Source: Melioribacteraceae bacterium (lineage in GTDB: Bacteria > Bacteroidota > Ignavibacteria > Ignavibacteriales > Melioribacteraceae). Taken from it: DNA of 64,000 nt. Shown in pieces: positions 46,282-56,128 of the stretch. The stretch lies in assembly GCA_027030245.1 (NCBI GenBank), contig JALVFE010000016.1, positions 310,001-374,000 on the forward strand, in the 5' to 3' direction. Below the pieces are notes generated by a model that worked only from the letters and a program-made list of their open reading frames with translations, ran no database searches and was not told the origin of the DNA. The translations under genes were made by a program, and so were the position numbers. Every line of letters starts with the position of its first letter. The stretch's first letter is position 1.

Positions 46282-47400
46282 ATGAAGATTTTAGCTGTTA
46301 ATTGGCGGTGTATAAAAAATCCCGAAATGGGCGGAGCGGAAATTCACTTTCACGAAATTTTCAAACGAATAGCGGCAAAGGGTCACAGCGTTACACTTGT
46401 TGCACATAAATTCAAAGGAGCCCCGGAAAAGGAAGCCGTTGACGGAATAGAGATAATTAGAATCGGGAATAAATTTTTATTCGATAAACAATTCAAAAAA
46501 TTTTACAAAACGCTAAACGGCAAATACGATTTGATCGTAGACGACATTTCGAAAATTCCGCTTTTTACTCCGTCGTATGTAAAGGAACCGGTCGTAGGAA
46601 TTTTACATCACATTCACGGAAACTCTTTGTATAAAGAAATTCCCGCACCTTTGGCTTATTACATAATCAGAAAAGAAAAGCAGATTCCAAAATATTACGG
46701 TAACACCCCGATTTTTACCGTATCGGAAAGCACAAGGAAAGAATTAATTGAATTAGGACAACCTGAAAAATACACGGATATTCTTTACAATGCTATCAAT
46801 CAAGAATTATTTTACAATACGGAAATTAAAAAATCGGATATACCTTTAATCACATACGTCGGCAGAATCAAAAAATATAAAAACCTGGAAACGGTGATAG
46901 ATGCAGTTTATCTTTTGGTTAAAAAAATACCGGATTTGGAATTCATTATTGCCGGCACGGGAGATAACGAAAGTTCGTTGAAAAATTATGTGCATACAAA
47001 AAATCTGGAGAAAAACGTAAAATTTCTCGGTTACGTAACGGAGAAAGAAAAAGCCGAATTATTAGGTAAAGCGTGGTTGTTTGTTACCATGCCGTTAAAG
47101 GAAGGCTGGGGAATAACAATAATAGAAGCCAATGCAATGGGAACTCCGGCAATCGGAGCAGATGTGCCCGGTTTGCGCGATTCGATCAAAGATAACGAAA
47201 CGGGTTTACTCACACCATACAACAACGCGGAATTGCTCTCGGAAAAAATTTTCCGGTTGATAAAAGACGGGAAAGAAAGGGAAAGGCTTTCACAAAACGC
47301 CAAAAATTGGGCTTCGAAATTTTCATGGGATTCATCGGCGGAACATTTTTTAAGAAAAGTGCCGGAATGGTATCCGCAGTTGAAAGAAAAAACTGTCTGA
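46282..47400 (+). CDS. GT4-type glycosyltransferase
   Basis: This 372-residue protein has the GT-B fold of family 1/4 transferases. The N-terminal domain begins LAVNWRCIKNPEMGGAEIHFHEI. The C-terminal donor domain starts at ITYVGRIKKYKNLETVIDAV. It contains the E-x7-E motif in KEGWGITIIEANAMGTP and DVPGLRDSIKDNETGLL. It would add a sugar from a nucleotide sugar to an envelope glycan. Donor and acceptor are unknown. Confidence 0.88.
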   Translation: MKILAVNWRCIKNPEMGGAEIHFHEIFKRIAAKGHSVTLVAHKFKGAPEKEAVDGIEIIRIGNKFLFDKQFKKFYKTLNGKYDLIVDDISKIPLFTPSYVKEPVVGILHHIHGNSLYKEIPAPLAYYIIRKEKQIPKYYGNTPIFTVSESTRKELIELGQPEKYTDILYNAINQELFYNTEIKKSDIPLITYVGRIKKYKNLETVIDAVYLLVKKIPDLEFIIAGTGDNESSLKNYVHTKNLEKNVKFLGYVTEKEKAELLGKAWLFVTMPLKEGWGITIIEANAMGTPAIGADVPGLRDSIKDNETGLLTPYNNAELLSEKIFRLIKDGKERERLSQNAKNWASKFSWDSSAEHFLRKVPEWYPQLKEKTV

Positions 47401-47498
47401 TTTTCTTCGTAGAATAATTAATTTCCACCCGTTTGAAAGTCTTAATTAATCAAGATATTTTCTTATATTTTGTGCTTGAACTAAAATATTTTTGTAAT

Positions 47499-47735
47499 AT
47501 GAGTTACAGGGAACAAAAAAATTATTTTGAAAAATTAAAACGGTTCGAAAGAAAATTCTCTTCGAAAGATAAAGAAGTATATTCAATGCTTCTGAAGCGC
47601 CACAAAGACGACGAAGATTTGGACAGGCTTTCGATGGAAAAATTAAAAGACTTATACACAAGATACTATGTGAACCGCGAAAAGAAAAATTTTGATCATC
47701 TATTTAAAAAACCTGACGCTGACAAAGACAATTAA
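47499..47735 (+). CDS. Small charged protein of unknown function
   Basis: This is a 78-residue, highly charged helical protein (SYREQKNYFEKLKRFERKFSS...). No family is recognised. The start at 47499 is preferred because the longer frame (47433) adds hydrophobic residues unlike the rest. The gene lies 25 bases upstream of the DUF2723 gene and probably shares its transcript. It may be an accessory factor, but nothing in the sequence shows a role. Confidence 0.5.
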   Translation: MSYREQKNYFEKLKRFERKFSSKDKEVYSMLLKRHKDDEDLDRLSMEKLKDLYTRYYVNREKKNFDHLFKKPDADKDN

Positions 47736-47760
47736 GTTTAACCGAATTTAAGAGGAACTA

Positions 47761-50643
47761 ATGGACGAAAAAAAATTACACAAACTAATGGGATTTTTTG
47801 TTTTTCTCATTGCATTCTTTACTTATTTCTCAACCGTTCAACCTTCCGTTTCGTTTTGGGATTGCGGTGAATTTATTGCATCTGCATATCATTTGCAAGT
47901 TCCGCATCCCCCGGGAACACCATTATTTCTCTTAGTCGGCAGATTATTTTCAATGATTCCTTTTGTCGGTAACGTTGGTCTCAGAGTAAATACAATTTCC
48001 GTTCTTACAAGCTCATTTACAAGTTTGTTTTTATACCTTGTTGGCGTTAAAGTTATTCTAAATTGGAAAGGCAGAAATCACGAAAATTTCTTTGATGCTA
48101 TTCTCACTTATTCTGCCGCTGCCATCGGCGCTTTGTCTTTGGCATTCGCCGATACTTTTTGGTTTAACGCAGTTGAAGCAGAGGTTTATGCTTCCGCAAC
48201 ATTTTTTATTGCAATTGTAACTTGGTTGTTAATGACTTGGAACGAAAAAGCCGATGAGCCGGATAACGAAAAATATTTAATAATGATTGCGTACTTAATC
48301 GGACTTTCAACCGGTGTGCATTTGATGTCCTTGCTCGGCATTGTTACGATTGTTATGGTTGTATATTACAGAAAATACTTAAGCGACGAAGAAACATATC
48401 TTAAAACATCATACATTTTTCTCGGGCATATTGCTTTGGTCGGTGTAATTGCCGCGGCTTTGTGGTCATCAACCCCAAACCATCCGCTTTCACCACAAGA
48501 AAATAAAGCTTTCGACTCAAGATTTTTAATGATTGTAGGCGCCGCAAGTTTGATTTACATGGGCGCATTTTTCAAAAAGATATTCCAGAAAAATTCCATT
48601 TACATACCTATTATCATTGGTGGAATAATTTTGATGGGGGTTTATCCCGGGGTAATTAAATACACAACAATCTTAATCTCTTCCCTTTCCGGTGCGGATT
48701 TTGTAATGAATACTGTTGTATTGCTTGCCATATTTGCTGTTTTCGGATATTTGATTCATTGGACAAATAAAAACAATAAAGCAACATACAACTTAATCGT
48801 CAAAGCGTTTTTGTTTGTGTTGCTCGGTTTTACAACTTATACGATGATTATTATTCGCGCAAATCAAGAACCGCCGATCAATCTCAACAATCCGAATACA
48901 GTACCCGGTTTGGTTTCTTATCTAAACCGCGAGCAATACGGCGATCAACCGATGTTCAAAAGAAGATTTTCGCAAGAACCCCATCAACAAGGCATTTACA
49001 AAAATTACGGCAGCGATTTGGATTTCCTTATCCGTTACCAAATGGATCACATGTTCAACCGTTATTTAATGTGGAATTATGTTGGAAGAAAATCCACCGT
49101 TCAAGATGCCGGTGTTGATTTCACCCAACTTTTCGCAATTCCGTTTTTGTTAGGATTATTCGGTCTCTATTATCATTTCAAAAAAGATTGGAAAATCGCT
49201 TCGGCGTTTTTAATACTATTTATTTTCCTTGGATATCTTACGGCTTATTATCAAAATCAACAGCAACCCCAGCCAAGGGAACGCGACTACTTCTACGTCG
49301 GGGCTTTCTTTGTTTATTCTTTATGGATTGCTCTGGGTATGCGCGGAATTTTTGATATTATTCTAGAATACATTAAAGATTTCAAAACTTCTAAAATAGT
49401 TTCAATCGTTGCGATTGCTCTTGGTTTTGTTTTCGTTCCCGTTAATATGCTGCAAGCAAATTATTTCACACACGACAGATCGAGAAACTTCGTTCCGTGG
49501 GATTATTCGTACAATCTTTTACAAAGCGCTGCACCGAATTCCATTTTGTTCACTAACGGAGATAACGATACATTCCCCGTTTGGTATTTGCAAGACGTTG
49601 AAGGCGTGCGCCGCGACGTTAGAATAGTTAACTTGAGTTTATTGAACACACCATGGTACATAAAACAATTGAAAAACACTACGCCCTACGGAACCGATAA
49701 AGTTGCACTAAGTCTTTCGGATGCGGAGATAGACAGAATCGGGCCTTCGCAATGGAAAACAAGAACAATTACTATTCCTGTTCCGAAAGAAGTTTACAAA
49801 CAATTCGGCGTTACGGATACTTCAATTATTAATCAAGGTAAGATTAGCTGGAAGATGGAAAACACGGTTCAATTCGGAAAAATTAAAGCCGTACGCGTGC
49901 AAGATTTGGTGGTTCTGGATATCATCAAATCAAACAAATGGAAACGACCGATTTATTTTGCAATTACAACCGGAACGAAAGGAAACATCGGTCTCGATGA
50001 TTATCTGGTAATGGAAGGAATGTCTTACAAGGTTACACCCATCAAACAAAAGAACTTCTTCAAATCGATAAATGAAAAAGCAATGCGCCAGCAATTACTG
50101 GAAGAACCGGAAGGTTTTTACAGGGATTATCATCCGGGATTTAAATTCCGCGGCTTACGAGATTCCACAATCTTTTTCGATGATAACCATCGAAGATTGG
50201 CTCTGAATTACAGAAATCCGTTTTTGCGGTTGGCATTTTACTATTTGAATACAAACAATGAAAAAGAAGCCGTTGCGGTTCTCGATACGATGGAAGCTAA
50301 AATCCCGAGAAAACTATTCCCAATGGATTACAGAATATTAAACGATGTAGGCAATTTATATTACAGCGCAGGCGCAAAAGACAAATATGAACCGATAGCG
50401 CGCGATCTTGAAAAAACGTTGCTAAGACAAATCAAGAAAAATCCGTTGGGTAATTTGCAATCGCAATACAATCCGTATTTTATGCTTGGCGAAATTTACA
50501 GCAGACTAAACGAAATGGATAAATTCGACAGTGCTTTGCAAATATTGGAAAACGCACTGCCCAACGATCCGAGAGCAAAAGATTTGGTGAAGCAATACAA
50601 AGCGATTTTTAATAAGAAATTAAACAAAACCGAAAAGAAATAA
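47761..50643 (+). CDS. DUF2723 (TMEM260-like) polytopic membrane protein, likely protein O-mannosyltransferase
   Basis: The 960-residue protein starts with a DUF2723 domain: FFTYFSTVQPSVSFWDCGEFIASAYHLQVPHPPGTPL. About a dozen membrane helices extend to residue 580. The last 380 residues are soluble, with helical repeats near the C-terminus. DUF2723 is related to eukaryotic TMEM260, a protein O-mannosyltransferase, and is common in Bacteroidota. It would use a lipid-linked sugar to modify exported proteins; the substrate is inferred. AGAGGAACT precedes the start and a terminator follows. Confidence 0.85.
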   Translation: MDEKKLHKLMGFFVFLIAFFTYFSTVQPSVSFWDCGEFIASAYHLQVPHPPGTPLFLLVGRLFSMIPFVGNVGLRVNTISVLTSSFTSLFLYLVGVKVILNWKGRNHENFFDAILTYSAAAIGALSLAFADTFWFNAVEAEVYASATFFIAIVTWLLMTWNEKADEPDNEKYLIMIAYLIGLSTGVHLMSLLGIVTIVMVVYYRKYLSDEETYLKTSYIFLGHIALVGVIAAALWSSTPNHPLSPQENKAFDSRFLMIVGAASLIYMGAFFKKIFQKNSIYIPIIIGGIILMGVYPGVIKYTTILISSLSGADFVMNTVVLLAIFAVFGYLIHWTNKNNKATYNLIVKAFLFVLLGFTTYTMIIIRANQEPPINLNNPNTVPGLVSYLNREQYGDQPMFKRRFSQEPHQQGIYKNYGSDLDFLIRYQMDHMFNRYLMWNYVGRKSTVQDAGVDFTQLFAIPFLLGLFGLYYHFKKDWKIASAFLILFIFLGYLTAYYQNQQQPQPRERDYFYVGAFFVYSLWIALGMRGIFDIILEYIKDFKTSKIVSIVAIALGFVFVPVNMLQANYFTHDRSRNFVPWDYSYNLLQSAAPNSILFTNGDNDTFPVWYLQDVEGVRRDVRIVNLSLLNTPWYIKQLKNTTPYGTDKVALSLSDAEIDRIGPSQWKTRTITIPVPKEVYKQFGVTDTSIINQGKISWKMENTVQFGKIKAVRVQDLVVLDIIKSNKWKRPIYFAITTGTKGNIGLDDYLVMEGMSYKVTPIKQKNFFKSINEKAMRQQLLEEPEGFYRDYHPGFKFRGLRDSTIFFDDNHRRLALNYRNPFLRLAFYYLNTNNEKEAVAVLDTMEAKIPRKLFPMDYRILNDVGNLYYSAGAKDKYEPIARDLEKTLLRQIKKNPLGNLQSQYNPYFMLGEIYSRLNEMDKFDSALQILENALPNDPRAKDLVKQYKAIFNKKLNKTEKK

Positions 50644-50661
50644 TCCGGTTTTTAATTTAAT

Positions 50662-50691
50662 AAAAGCGGTCTGCTTTTGCCGGCCGCTTTT
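50662..50691 (+). terminator. Rho-independent terminator after the DUF2723 gene
   Basis: AAAAGCGGTC and GGCCGCTTTT form a 10-bp stem with one G-U pair and a 10-base loop, and the T run continues beyond 50691. It begins 19 bases after the stop. Confidence 0.9.
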
Positions 50692-50723
50692 TTTTATTCA
50701 GACTAAATGTAATTTAATAACAA

Positions 50724-51251
50724 TTAATTTAAACTTTCTTTTATAAACTCTACCGCTTCAGCAATTCCGTTAAATATTTTTACCAAACCGGTTTCCCTAC
50801 CTTCGAGTTTCATTCTGTTTTCAATCGTTTCGATAATCGGATTCCAATATTCACCGATGCAGACCACGGGTTTTTTACTCATCATTTTTTTATTGATGTA
50901 TTCCCAAACAACGGAAAGCTCAACTAATGTTCCGGTTCCGCCGGGTAAAATCACATAACCGTCACCCGTGTTAATCAATTTTTCGATTCTTTCGAATAAT
51001 GACTCGCACCTAATTTCTTCGCTCAAATAAAGACTGGGTTTAGCATTATACAAATTGACCGTAACTCCGATTGCCCTTCCTCCGGCTTCGGTTACGCCTT
51101 TGGAAACCGCATCCATTATTCCTTGAAAACCTCCCGAGCAAACGTCAAAATTATTTTGCCCCAACAATTTTCCCAATTCGTAAGCAGTATTATATTCTTC
51201 GTCGCCGGGTCGCGGAAAGGAACTTCCGAAAACTGTGATAATTTTCTTCAA
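50724..51251 (-). CDS. LOG-family (nucleotide phosphoribohydrolase-like) protein
   Basis: The 175-residue protein begins KIITVFGSSFPRPGDEEY and carries the LOG motif PGGTGTLVE (near residue 103). It also has VCSGGFQGIMDAVSKG, a nucleotide-binding loop. Family members cleave ribose-5'-phosphate from nucleotides such as AMP or cytokinin precursors. The actual substrate is unknown. The YjbQ-like gene ends 2 bases upstream, so both are in one operon. Confidence 0.88.
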   Translation of the reverse strand: MKKIITVFGSSFPRPGDEEYNTAYELGKLLGQNNFDVCSGGFQGIMDAVSKGVTEAGGRAIGVTVNLYNAKPSLYLSEEIRCESLFERIEKLINTGDGYVILPGGTGTLVELSVVWEYINKKMMSKKPVVCIGEYWNPIIETIENRMKLEGRETGLVKIFNGIAEAVEFIKESLN

Positions 51252-51253
51252 AA

Positions 51254-51673
51254 TTATTCTCCTTGAATTTGAACAATTACCCTTCTGTTTCTGCCTCTGT
51301 TATCAAAATCGATTAAGATAATTTGCTGCCAAGTTCCCAACAAAAGATTGGCGTTTGTAAAAGGAACAACAAATGACGCGCCTTGCAATGCAGCGCGAAC
51401 ATGTGAATGCCCGTTTCCGTCGTGCCACGTATCGTCATGATGATAACGGATTCCGGAAGGAATTATTTTCTCCATAAACTCGGGATAATCTTTAAGCAAA
51501 CCGGGTTCATACTCGATTGTAGTAATTCCGGCAGTAGATCCGGGCACAAATACTAAAGCGTGACCTTCTTTTATTCCGCTATCATTCACAATGTTTTGAA
51601 CCTGACCGGTAATATCAATAATATCCGTACCGGCTTTTGTGGAAACTGAGAACTCAAAAGTCTTTACTCCCAT
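51254..51673 (-). CDS. YjbQ (UPF0047) family protein
   Basis: The 139-residue protein fits the YjbQ family, reported as a secondary thiamine-phosphate synthase. Conserved blocks are FVPGSTAGITTIEYEPGL, the His-rich YHHDDTWHDGNGHSHVRAAL and LLLGTWQQIILIDFDNR. The start at 51673 is chosen because GGAGG lies 5 bases before it; a longer frame starts at 51700. It is followed by the LOG-family gene after 2 bases. Confidence 0.92.
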   Translation of the reverse strand: MGVKTFEFSVSTKAGTDIIDITGQVQNIVNDSGIKEGHALVFVPGSTAGITTIEYEPGLLKDYPEFMEKIIPSGIRYHHDDTWHDGNGHSHVRAALQGASFVVPFTNANLLLGTWQQIILIDFDNRGRNRRVIVQIQGE

Positions 51674-51813
51674 TTTTCCTCCGAAAAAATTGATTTCCAA
51701 ACGTTAAATATAATTAATTCAACCGCTCAAATAATAAAACAAATTACTCGGAACTGATTGTTAAATTTCATAAATTTTCGGGAATGATTTTTTAACCAAA
51801 TTAAGGAATATTT

Positions 51814-53016
51814 ATGAAAACACAAGATTATATAGCGCTCGAAGAAAAATACGGAGCGCATAATTATCATCCGTTGGATGTAGTTATTGAAAAAGCAAAA
51901 GGAGTTTGGGTCTACGATGTGGAAGGGAAAAAATATCTTGATTGCCTTGCGGCTTACTCTGCCGTAAATCAAGGTCATTGTCATCCAAGAATTGTGAACG
52001 CTATGAAAGAACAAGCCGGAAAAGTAACGCTAACTTCCCGTGCTTTTAGGAATAATCAACTGCCTTTGCTCTACAAGGAACTTTGCGAGTTAACTGGTTT
52101 CGAAATGGTTTTACCAATGAATTCGGGAGCAGAAGCCGTTGAAACCGTATTGAAAGCTGCAAGGAAATGGGGTTATAAAGTTAAAGGTGTAGAAGAAAAC
52201 AAAGCTGAAATTATCGCGTGCACAAACAATTTTGCCGGAAGAACAATCACGATCATCAGCTTTTCGACCGAAGAACAATACAAAGACGGATTCGGTCCTT
52301 TAACTCCCGGTTTTAAAATTGTTGAATACGGAAACGTTGAAGACCTTAAAAATGCAATTACTCCGAATACCGTTGCGTTTCTTGTCGAACCGATACAAGG
52401 CGAAGGCGGCGTTGTTGTTCCGCCGGAAGGTTATTTGAAAGAAGTGTACGAAGTTTGCAAAAACAATAACGTTTTGTTCATTACCGATGAAATTCAAACC
52501 GGTCTGGGAAGAACCGGTAAACTGTTTGCTTTCGAACACGAAGGGATAAAACCCGATGCGGTCACAATCGGGAAAGCTCTTTCGGGTGGTTTGTATCCCG
52601 TTTCGGCGGTACTTTCCCGTAAGGAAGTTTTGGGCGTATTCAACCCGGGCGATCACGGTTCGACCTTCGGCGGAAACCCGCTGGGAGCTGCAGTAGCGCG
52701 CGAAGCTCTTAAGGTGATAATGGATGAAGACTTAATTTCTAAATCGGCTCAACTCGGCGAATATTTTATGAGCGAATTGAGAAAAATAGATTCGCCCCAC
52801 GTAAAAGAAATCCGTGGTAAAGGATTGTTTATCGGAGTGGAATTGAAAGACGAAGCCGGCGGCGCAAGAAGATTTTGCGAAGCGCTAAAAGACAAAGGAA
52901 TTCTTGCAAAAGAAACTCACGAAAACGTAATCCGGTTTGCACCACCGTTAGTAATCAAGAAAGAAGAAATCGATTGGGCTTTGGGGCATATCCGCGAAGT
53001 TCTGATGATGCAATAA
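51814..53016 (+). CDS. rocD: Ornithine aminotransferase
   Basis: The 400-residue PLP enzyme moves the delta-amino group of ornithine to 2-oxoglutarate, giving glutamate semialdehyde. Class III aminotransferase blocks are seen: GHCHPRIVNAM, NSGAEAVETVLKAARKW, DEIQTGLGRTG and the PLP lysine in TIGKALSGG. The N-terminal YGAHNYHPLDVVIEKAKG is typical of the ornithine type. It fits with arcA (37449) and the PutP-like symporter (63309) for arginine, ornithine and proline use. AAGGA precedes the start. Confidence 0.93.
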   Translation: MKTQDYIALEEKYGAHNYHPLDVVIEKAKGVWVYDVEGKKYLDCLAAYSAVNQGHCHPRIVNAMKEQAGKVTLTSRAFRNNQLPLLYKELCELTGFEMVLPMNSGAEAVETVLKAARKWGYKVKGVEENKAEIIACTNNFAGRTITIISFSTEEQYKDGFGPLTPGFKIVEYGNVEDLKNAITPNTVAFLVEPIQGEGGVVVPPEGYLKEVYEVCKNNNVLFITDEIQTGLGRTGKLFAFEHEGIKPDAVTIGKALSGGLYPVSAVLSRKEVLGVFNPGDHGSTFGGNPLGAAVAREALKVIMDEDLISKSAQLGEYFMSELRKIDSPHVKEIRGKGLFIGVELKDEAGGARRFCEALKDKGILAKETHENVIRFAPPLVIKKEEIDWALGHIREVLMMQ

Positions 53017-53023
53017 ATTTAAT

Positions 53024-53066
53024 GATCAACGGTTGAGTGACGTTAATCGTCATTCAGCCATTGATC
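53024..53066. terminator. 19-bp hairpin shared by convergent rocD and kinase genes
   Basis: Positions 53024-53042 pair with 53048-53066 over 19 bp with a TTAAT loop. The only three non-Watson-Crick positions are all G-U type. The hairpin includes the kinase stop and its last codons. There is no strong U tract, so it may stabilise 3' ends or block opposing transcription. Confidence 0.65.
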
Positions 53067-55412
53067 TATTGTCATTTTAAGGAAATTAATATTTATCGGT
53101 TTGGCGATGTAATCATTCATTCCCGCGGCCAAACATTTTTCGCGGTCTTTCATACTCGAGTGGGCGGTTACCGCAATTATCGGCACATTATTTACAGGCG
53201 GCGTTAAACTTCTAATTCTTTTTGTAGCTTCAAGTCCGTCCATGTCTTTCATTTCTATATCCATCAATACCAAATCGAATTTCCCGGATTTGATTGCTTC
53301 TATCGCATCATACCCGTTTGTTACCGCTTCCACTTCGTAACCCGCATCCCTTAAAAGTTTAAGCTCTACTTTTTGACTTATGGGATTATCTTCCACGAGC
53401 AACAGATGTTTTCTTTTCCCACCGGTTTTAACGGGTTTTGCCAGCGGAATAAAATCACCTTCGAACATACTTTCAACAAGCGCAGGTTCTTCATGGTCAG
53501 TATAAACTTCTTTTACGGAATCTTCTGTTTCCACTTCCGGCGGTTCCGGTTCGTCTTCTACATCATTTTCCGCCCCCAGTTCAGCGGGATCGAATTTTTC
53601 GTAGAGACTGAAAACTACCGTAAAAGTAAACTTAGTTCCCTTCCCTACTTCGCTTTCCACATTAATTTCGCCGCCCATGAGCTTAACAAATTCCCTGCAT
53701 ATCATTAATCCCAAACCGGTTCCTTCTTTTTGAAGGGAATTTTGTAATTGTTGGAAAGGTTTGAACAACAACGGAATTTTTTCTTCCGGTATTCCTTTTC
53801 CGGTATCGATTACCGACGTGCGTATTTTTATTATTGCTTCGGTTTGGGTATCAATCCCGACATTAATTTCAACAAATCCCGTATCGGTAAATTTGACCGC
53901 ATTGTTCAGAAGATTTACTACCACTTGACGGTATTTGGTGGCATCGCCATATAAAACTTCCGGTATTTCTGGCGAGACATCTATTTTTAAATCCAATTTT
54001 TTATCGTTTAATAAAGGAGTTACAATGGAGACGGCTTTGTTTATTTCTTCTACCACACTTAATTCCATTACGTCAACATCCATTTTACCGGCTTCTATTT
54101 TGGAAAGGTCAAGGATATTATTAATAATATCAAGCAAAGATTCAGCGGATGTTTTCGCATTTCTGGCAAAGTCTTTTAATTCTTTTTCACTTTCGAACAA
54201 TCCGTTTTCAATCAACGTAAGAAAGCCTAAAACGGAATTCATCGGTGTTCGTATTTCATGTGACATGTTTGCCAGAAATTGAGTTTTTACGTTACTTGCA
54301 TATTCGGCGGTTGTTGCCGTTAAGCTCGCATTGTTAACTTCTTTTTTAAGCCTTTTCAATTCATTATTAAGTTTTTCTATTTCCTTTTCGTAAAGGGAGA
54401 TATCTAAAAACATTCCCGTAAAAACATCATTTTTTTCTTCAAAAGATTTTTGAATAGTCAGAAATACCGTTATATCTTTTCCGGTTTTTGTTTTCAACTT
54501 TGTTTTCCGGAGTTTACCGAACCCATTGTTTTTCGCTCTGTTAATCAAATCGGAAAATTCGGCGGGACTCGAAAAAATATCTTTATCAAACTTCTTTTTT
54601 AATAACTCGTTTTTGTCGTTGTATTTTAATAATTCTATGAAACCTTTATTGACATATTTAAGCTTTCCGTTTTTATCAACTTTGAAAAATCCCAGAGCGT
54701 CATTATCTTCGAAAATATTTACGGACTTTGTTCCTTGCTGTATTTGCGAAACGTCGTCATCATCCAAATCGTTTAACTCGCGTACCATTGAATTAAAATT
54801 ATCGATCAGTTTTAATTTGTTCTTGTAAGTCAACTTGTTTATGAAGACCGAAAGTACGGAAAGAAAAACGACCGTTAACAAAACCGGCAAATTGACTGAA
54901 TTTGTCAAATCAATATCAGCCAAATAAACAACCAAGCCGAATACCAGATAAAAGAGAGAAAGAACCATAATCTGGTTGACACTTTTCCACCCGAGAAATA
55001 GAGAAAGAGTGAAAATAAGGAAGATAACAATTAACCCGTTCAACAGAAAATGTTCAGGTAACTTGTAAACTACTAATCCGAACGAAACAATTACACCGCC
55101 AAGATAAAAATGTAAAAGTCCGGTGGAATGCTTTTTTCCGAATTGAGTTTGTGAAAGAACCAGCGAAACAAAAGCAATTACGGTAAGAAAAAGTCGCGCA
55201 AGATAAATCTCGAAAGAGTAAGAAATGTAAGCTTTTACTTCAAAAACGAGAGCCAGAACTCCGGCGATTGCGGTTATGATAGCCGCAACTTTAAGGGGCA
55301 ACAGAATAGACGGAACAACATCATTTTTATCAATTTCACGGGAATAATTATCGTCATGTTTTATCTTTTGTTCTTTGGGCTCAAATTTTAAAATTTTTAA
55401 CGGTTGAGACAT
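53043..55412 (-). CDS. Membrane hybrid histidine kinase
   Basis: The 789-residue sensor has about six or seven N-terminal membrane helices (30-190), a PAS domain (about 235-340), a coiled coil, and HisKA with MSHEIRTPMNSVLGF (His385). HATPase_c includes NLLNNAVKFTDTGFVE and the GTGLGLMI box. A C-terminal receiver domain (about 665-785) has LLVEDN and the acceptor Asp in DLVLMDIEMKDMDG. No partner response regulator is adjacent, so the signal and output are unknown. It is convergent with rocD. Confidence 0.93.
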   Translation of the reverse strand: MSQPLKILKFEPKEQKIKHDDNYSREIDKNDVVPSILLPLKVAAIITAIAGVLALVFEVKAYISYSFEIYLARLFLTVIAFVSLVLSQTQFGKKHSTGLLHFYLGGVIVSFGLVVYKLPEHFLLNGLIVIFLIFTLSLFLGWKSVNQIMVLSLFYLVFGLVVYLADIDLTNSVNLPVLLTVVFLSVLSVFINKLTYKNKLKLIDNFNSMVRELNDLDDDDVSQIQQGTKSVNIFEDNDALGFFKVDKNGKLKYVNKGFIELLKYNDKNELLKKKFDKDIFSSPAEFSDLINRAKNNGFGKLRKTKLKTKTGKDITVFLTIQKSFEEKNDVFTGMFLDISLYEKEIEKLNNELKRLKKEVNNASLTATTAEYASNVKTQFLANMSHEIRTPMNSVLGFLTLIENGLFESEKELKDFARNAKTSAESLLDIINNILDLSKIEAGKMDVDVMELSVVEEINKAVSIVTPLLNDKKLDLKIDVSPEIPEVLYGDATKYRQVVVNLLNNAVKFTDTGFVEINVGIDTQTEAIIKIRTSVIDTGKGIPEEKIPLLFKPFQQLQNSLQKEGTGLGLMICREFVKLMGGEINVESEVGKGTKFTFTVVFSLYEKFDPAELGAENDVEDEPEPPEVETEDSVKEVYTDHEEPALVESMFEGDFIPLAKPVKTGGKRKHLLLVEDNPISQKVELKLLRDAGYEVEAVTNGYDAIEAIKSGKFDLVLMDIEMKDMDGLEATKRIRSLTPPVNNVPIIAVTAHSSMKDREKCLAAGMNDYIAKPININFLKMTIDQWLNDD

Positions 55413-55540
55413 CTAGCGGTTCGAATTATATTTTTGAATCATCATTTGTTATATTTGCACAATTGGTATTATCGAATACTTATTTTATTTATTAAGAGTT
55501 TTTTAATAAGGAAAAATTTTTATGATCCAAATCACACCGG

Positions 55541-56113
55541 ATGAGTGTAATGGTTGATTTTTTATACTCGCTAGACGTGCAGTTGTTCTATTTCATTAAC
55601 CATTCGCTTGCAAATCCGGTTTTCGATAAATTCTTCGTATTTATAACCGATGTTTCACATTGGTACATCGCTTGGTTAATTTTACTGGGAATTTTATTTT
55701 TTCAAGGCGGGAAAGCGGGTAAATTTGCGGCGGTTACAGCATTGATTTTAATTGCCGTATCCGATCAATTCAGCAGTTCGTTTTTGAAAAATTTGATTGC
55801 GCGCCCGCGTCCATGTAATGTTTTGGAAGGCGTGAGATTGTTGGTCACTTGTGGCGGGACTTATTCAATGCCTTCGTCCCATGCACTAAATAATTTTTCC
55901 ATCGCAGTTTTTTTCTCCAAATTATATCCGAAATATAAATGGATTCTCTTAACCGTAGCATTCTTGGTAGCTTTTTCCCGTCCGTATATCGGTGTTCACT
56001 ATCCTTCGGATATGATTGTGGGAATGATTCTCGGCTCGCTTTTGGGCTATTTGTTTGCTCTAATTTTACTGAAAGTTGAAAATAATTTATTAAATTCGAC
56101 ACATAAATCTTAA
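55541..56113 (+). CDS. PAP2-family phosphatase
   Basis: This 190-residue membrane protein has the three PAP2 phosphatase motifs: KNLIARPRP, SMPSSHALNN and FSRPYIGVHYPSD. About five or six membrane helices are present. Such enzymes dephosphorylate undecaprenyl pyrophosphate or phosphatidic acid; which one is not clear. ATG 55541 is used; ATG 55550 is an in-frame alternative. The AMP nucleosidase-like gene begins 15 bases later, so the two probably share a transcript. Confidence 0.88.
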   Translation: MSVMVDFLYSLDVQLFYFINHSLANPVFDKFFVFITDVSHWYIAWLILLGILFFQGGKAGKFAAVTALILIAVSDQFSSSFLKNLIARPRPCNVLEGVRLLVTCGGTYSMPSSHALNNFSIAVFFSKLYPKYKWILLTVAFLVAFSRPYIGVHYPSDMIVGMILGSLLGYLFALILLKVENNLLNSTHKS

Positions 56114-56128
56114 AGCATAAGGAAAATT

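Noticed and set aside
55521-55556. An 11-codon mini-ORF before the PAP2 phosphatase (leader peptide?)
   Set aside because: It lacks a run of regulatory codons and shows no attenuator hairpin. The overlap with the phosphatase start can be chance.
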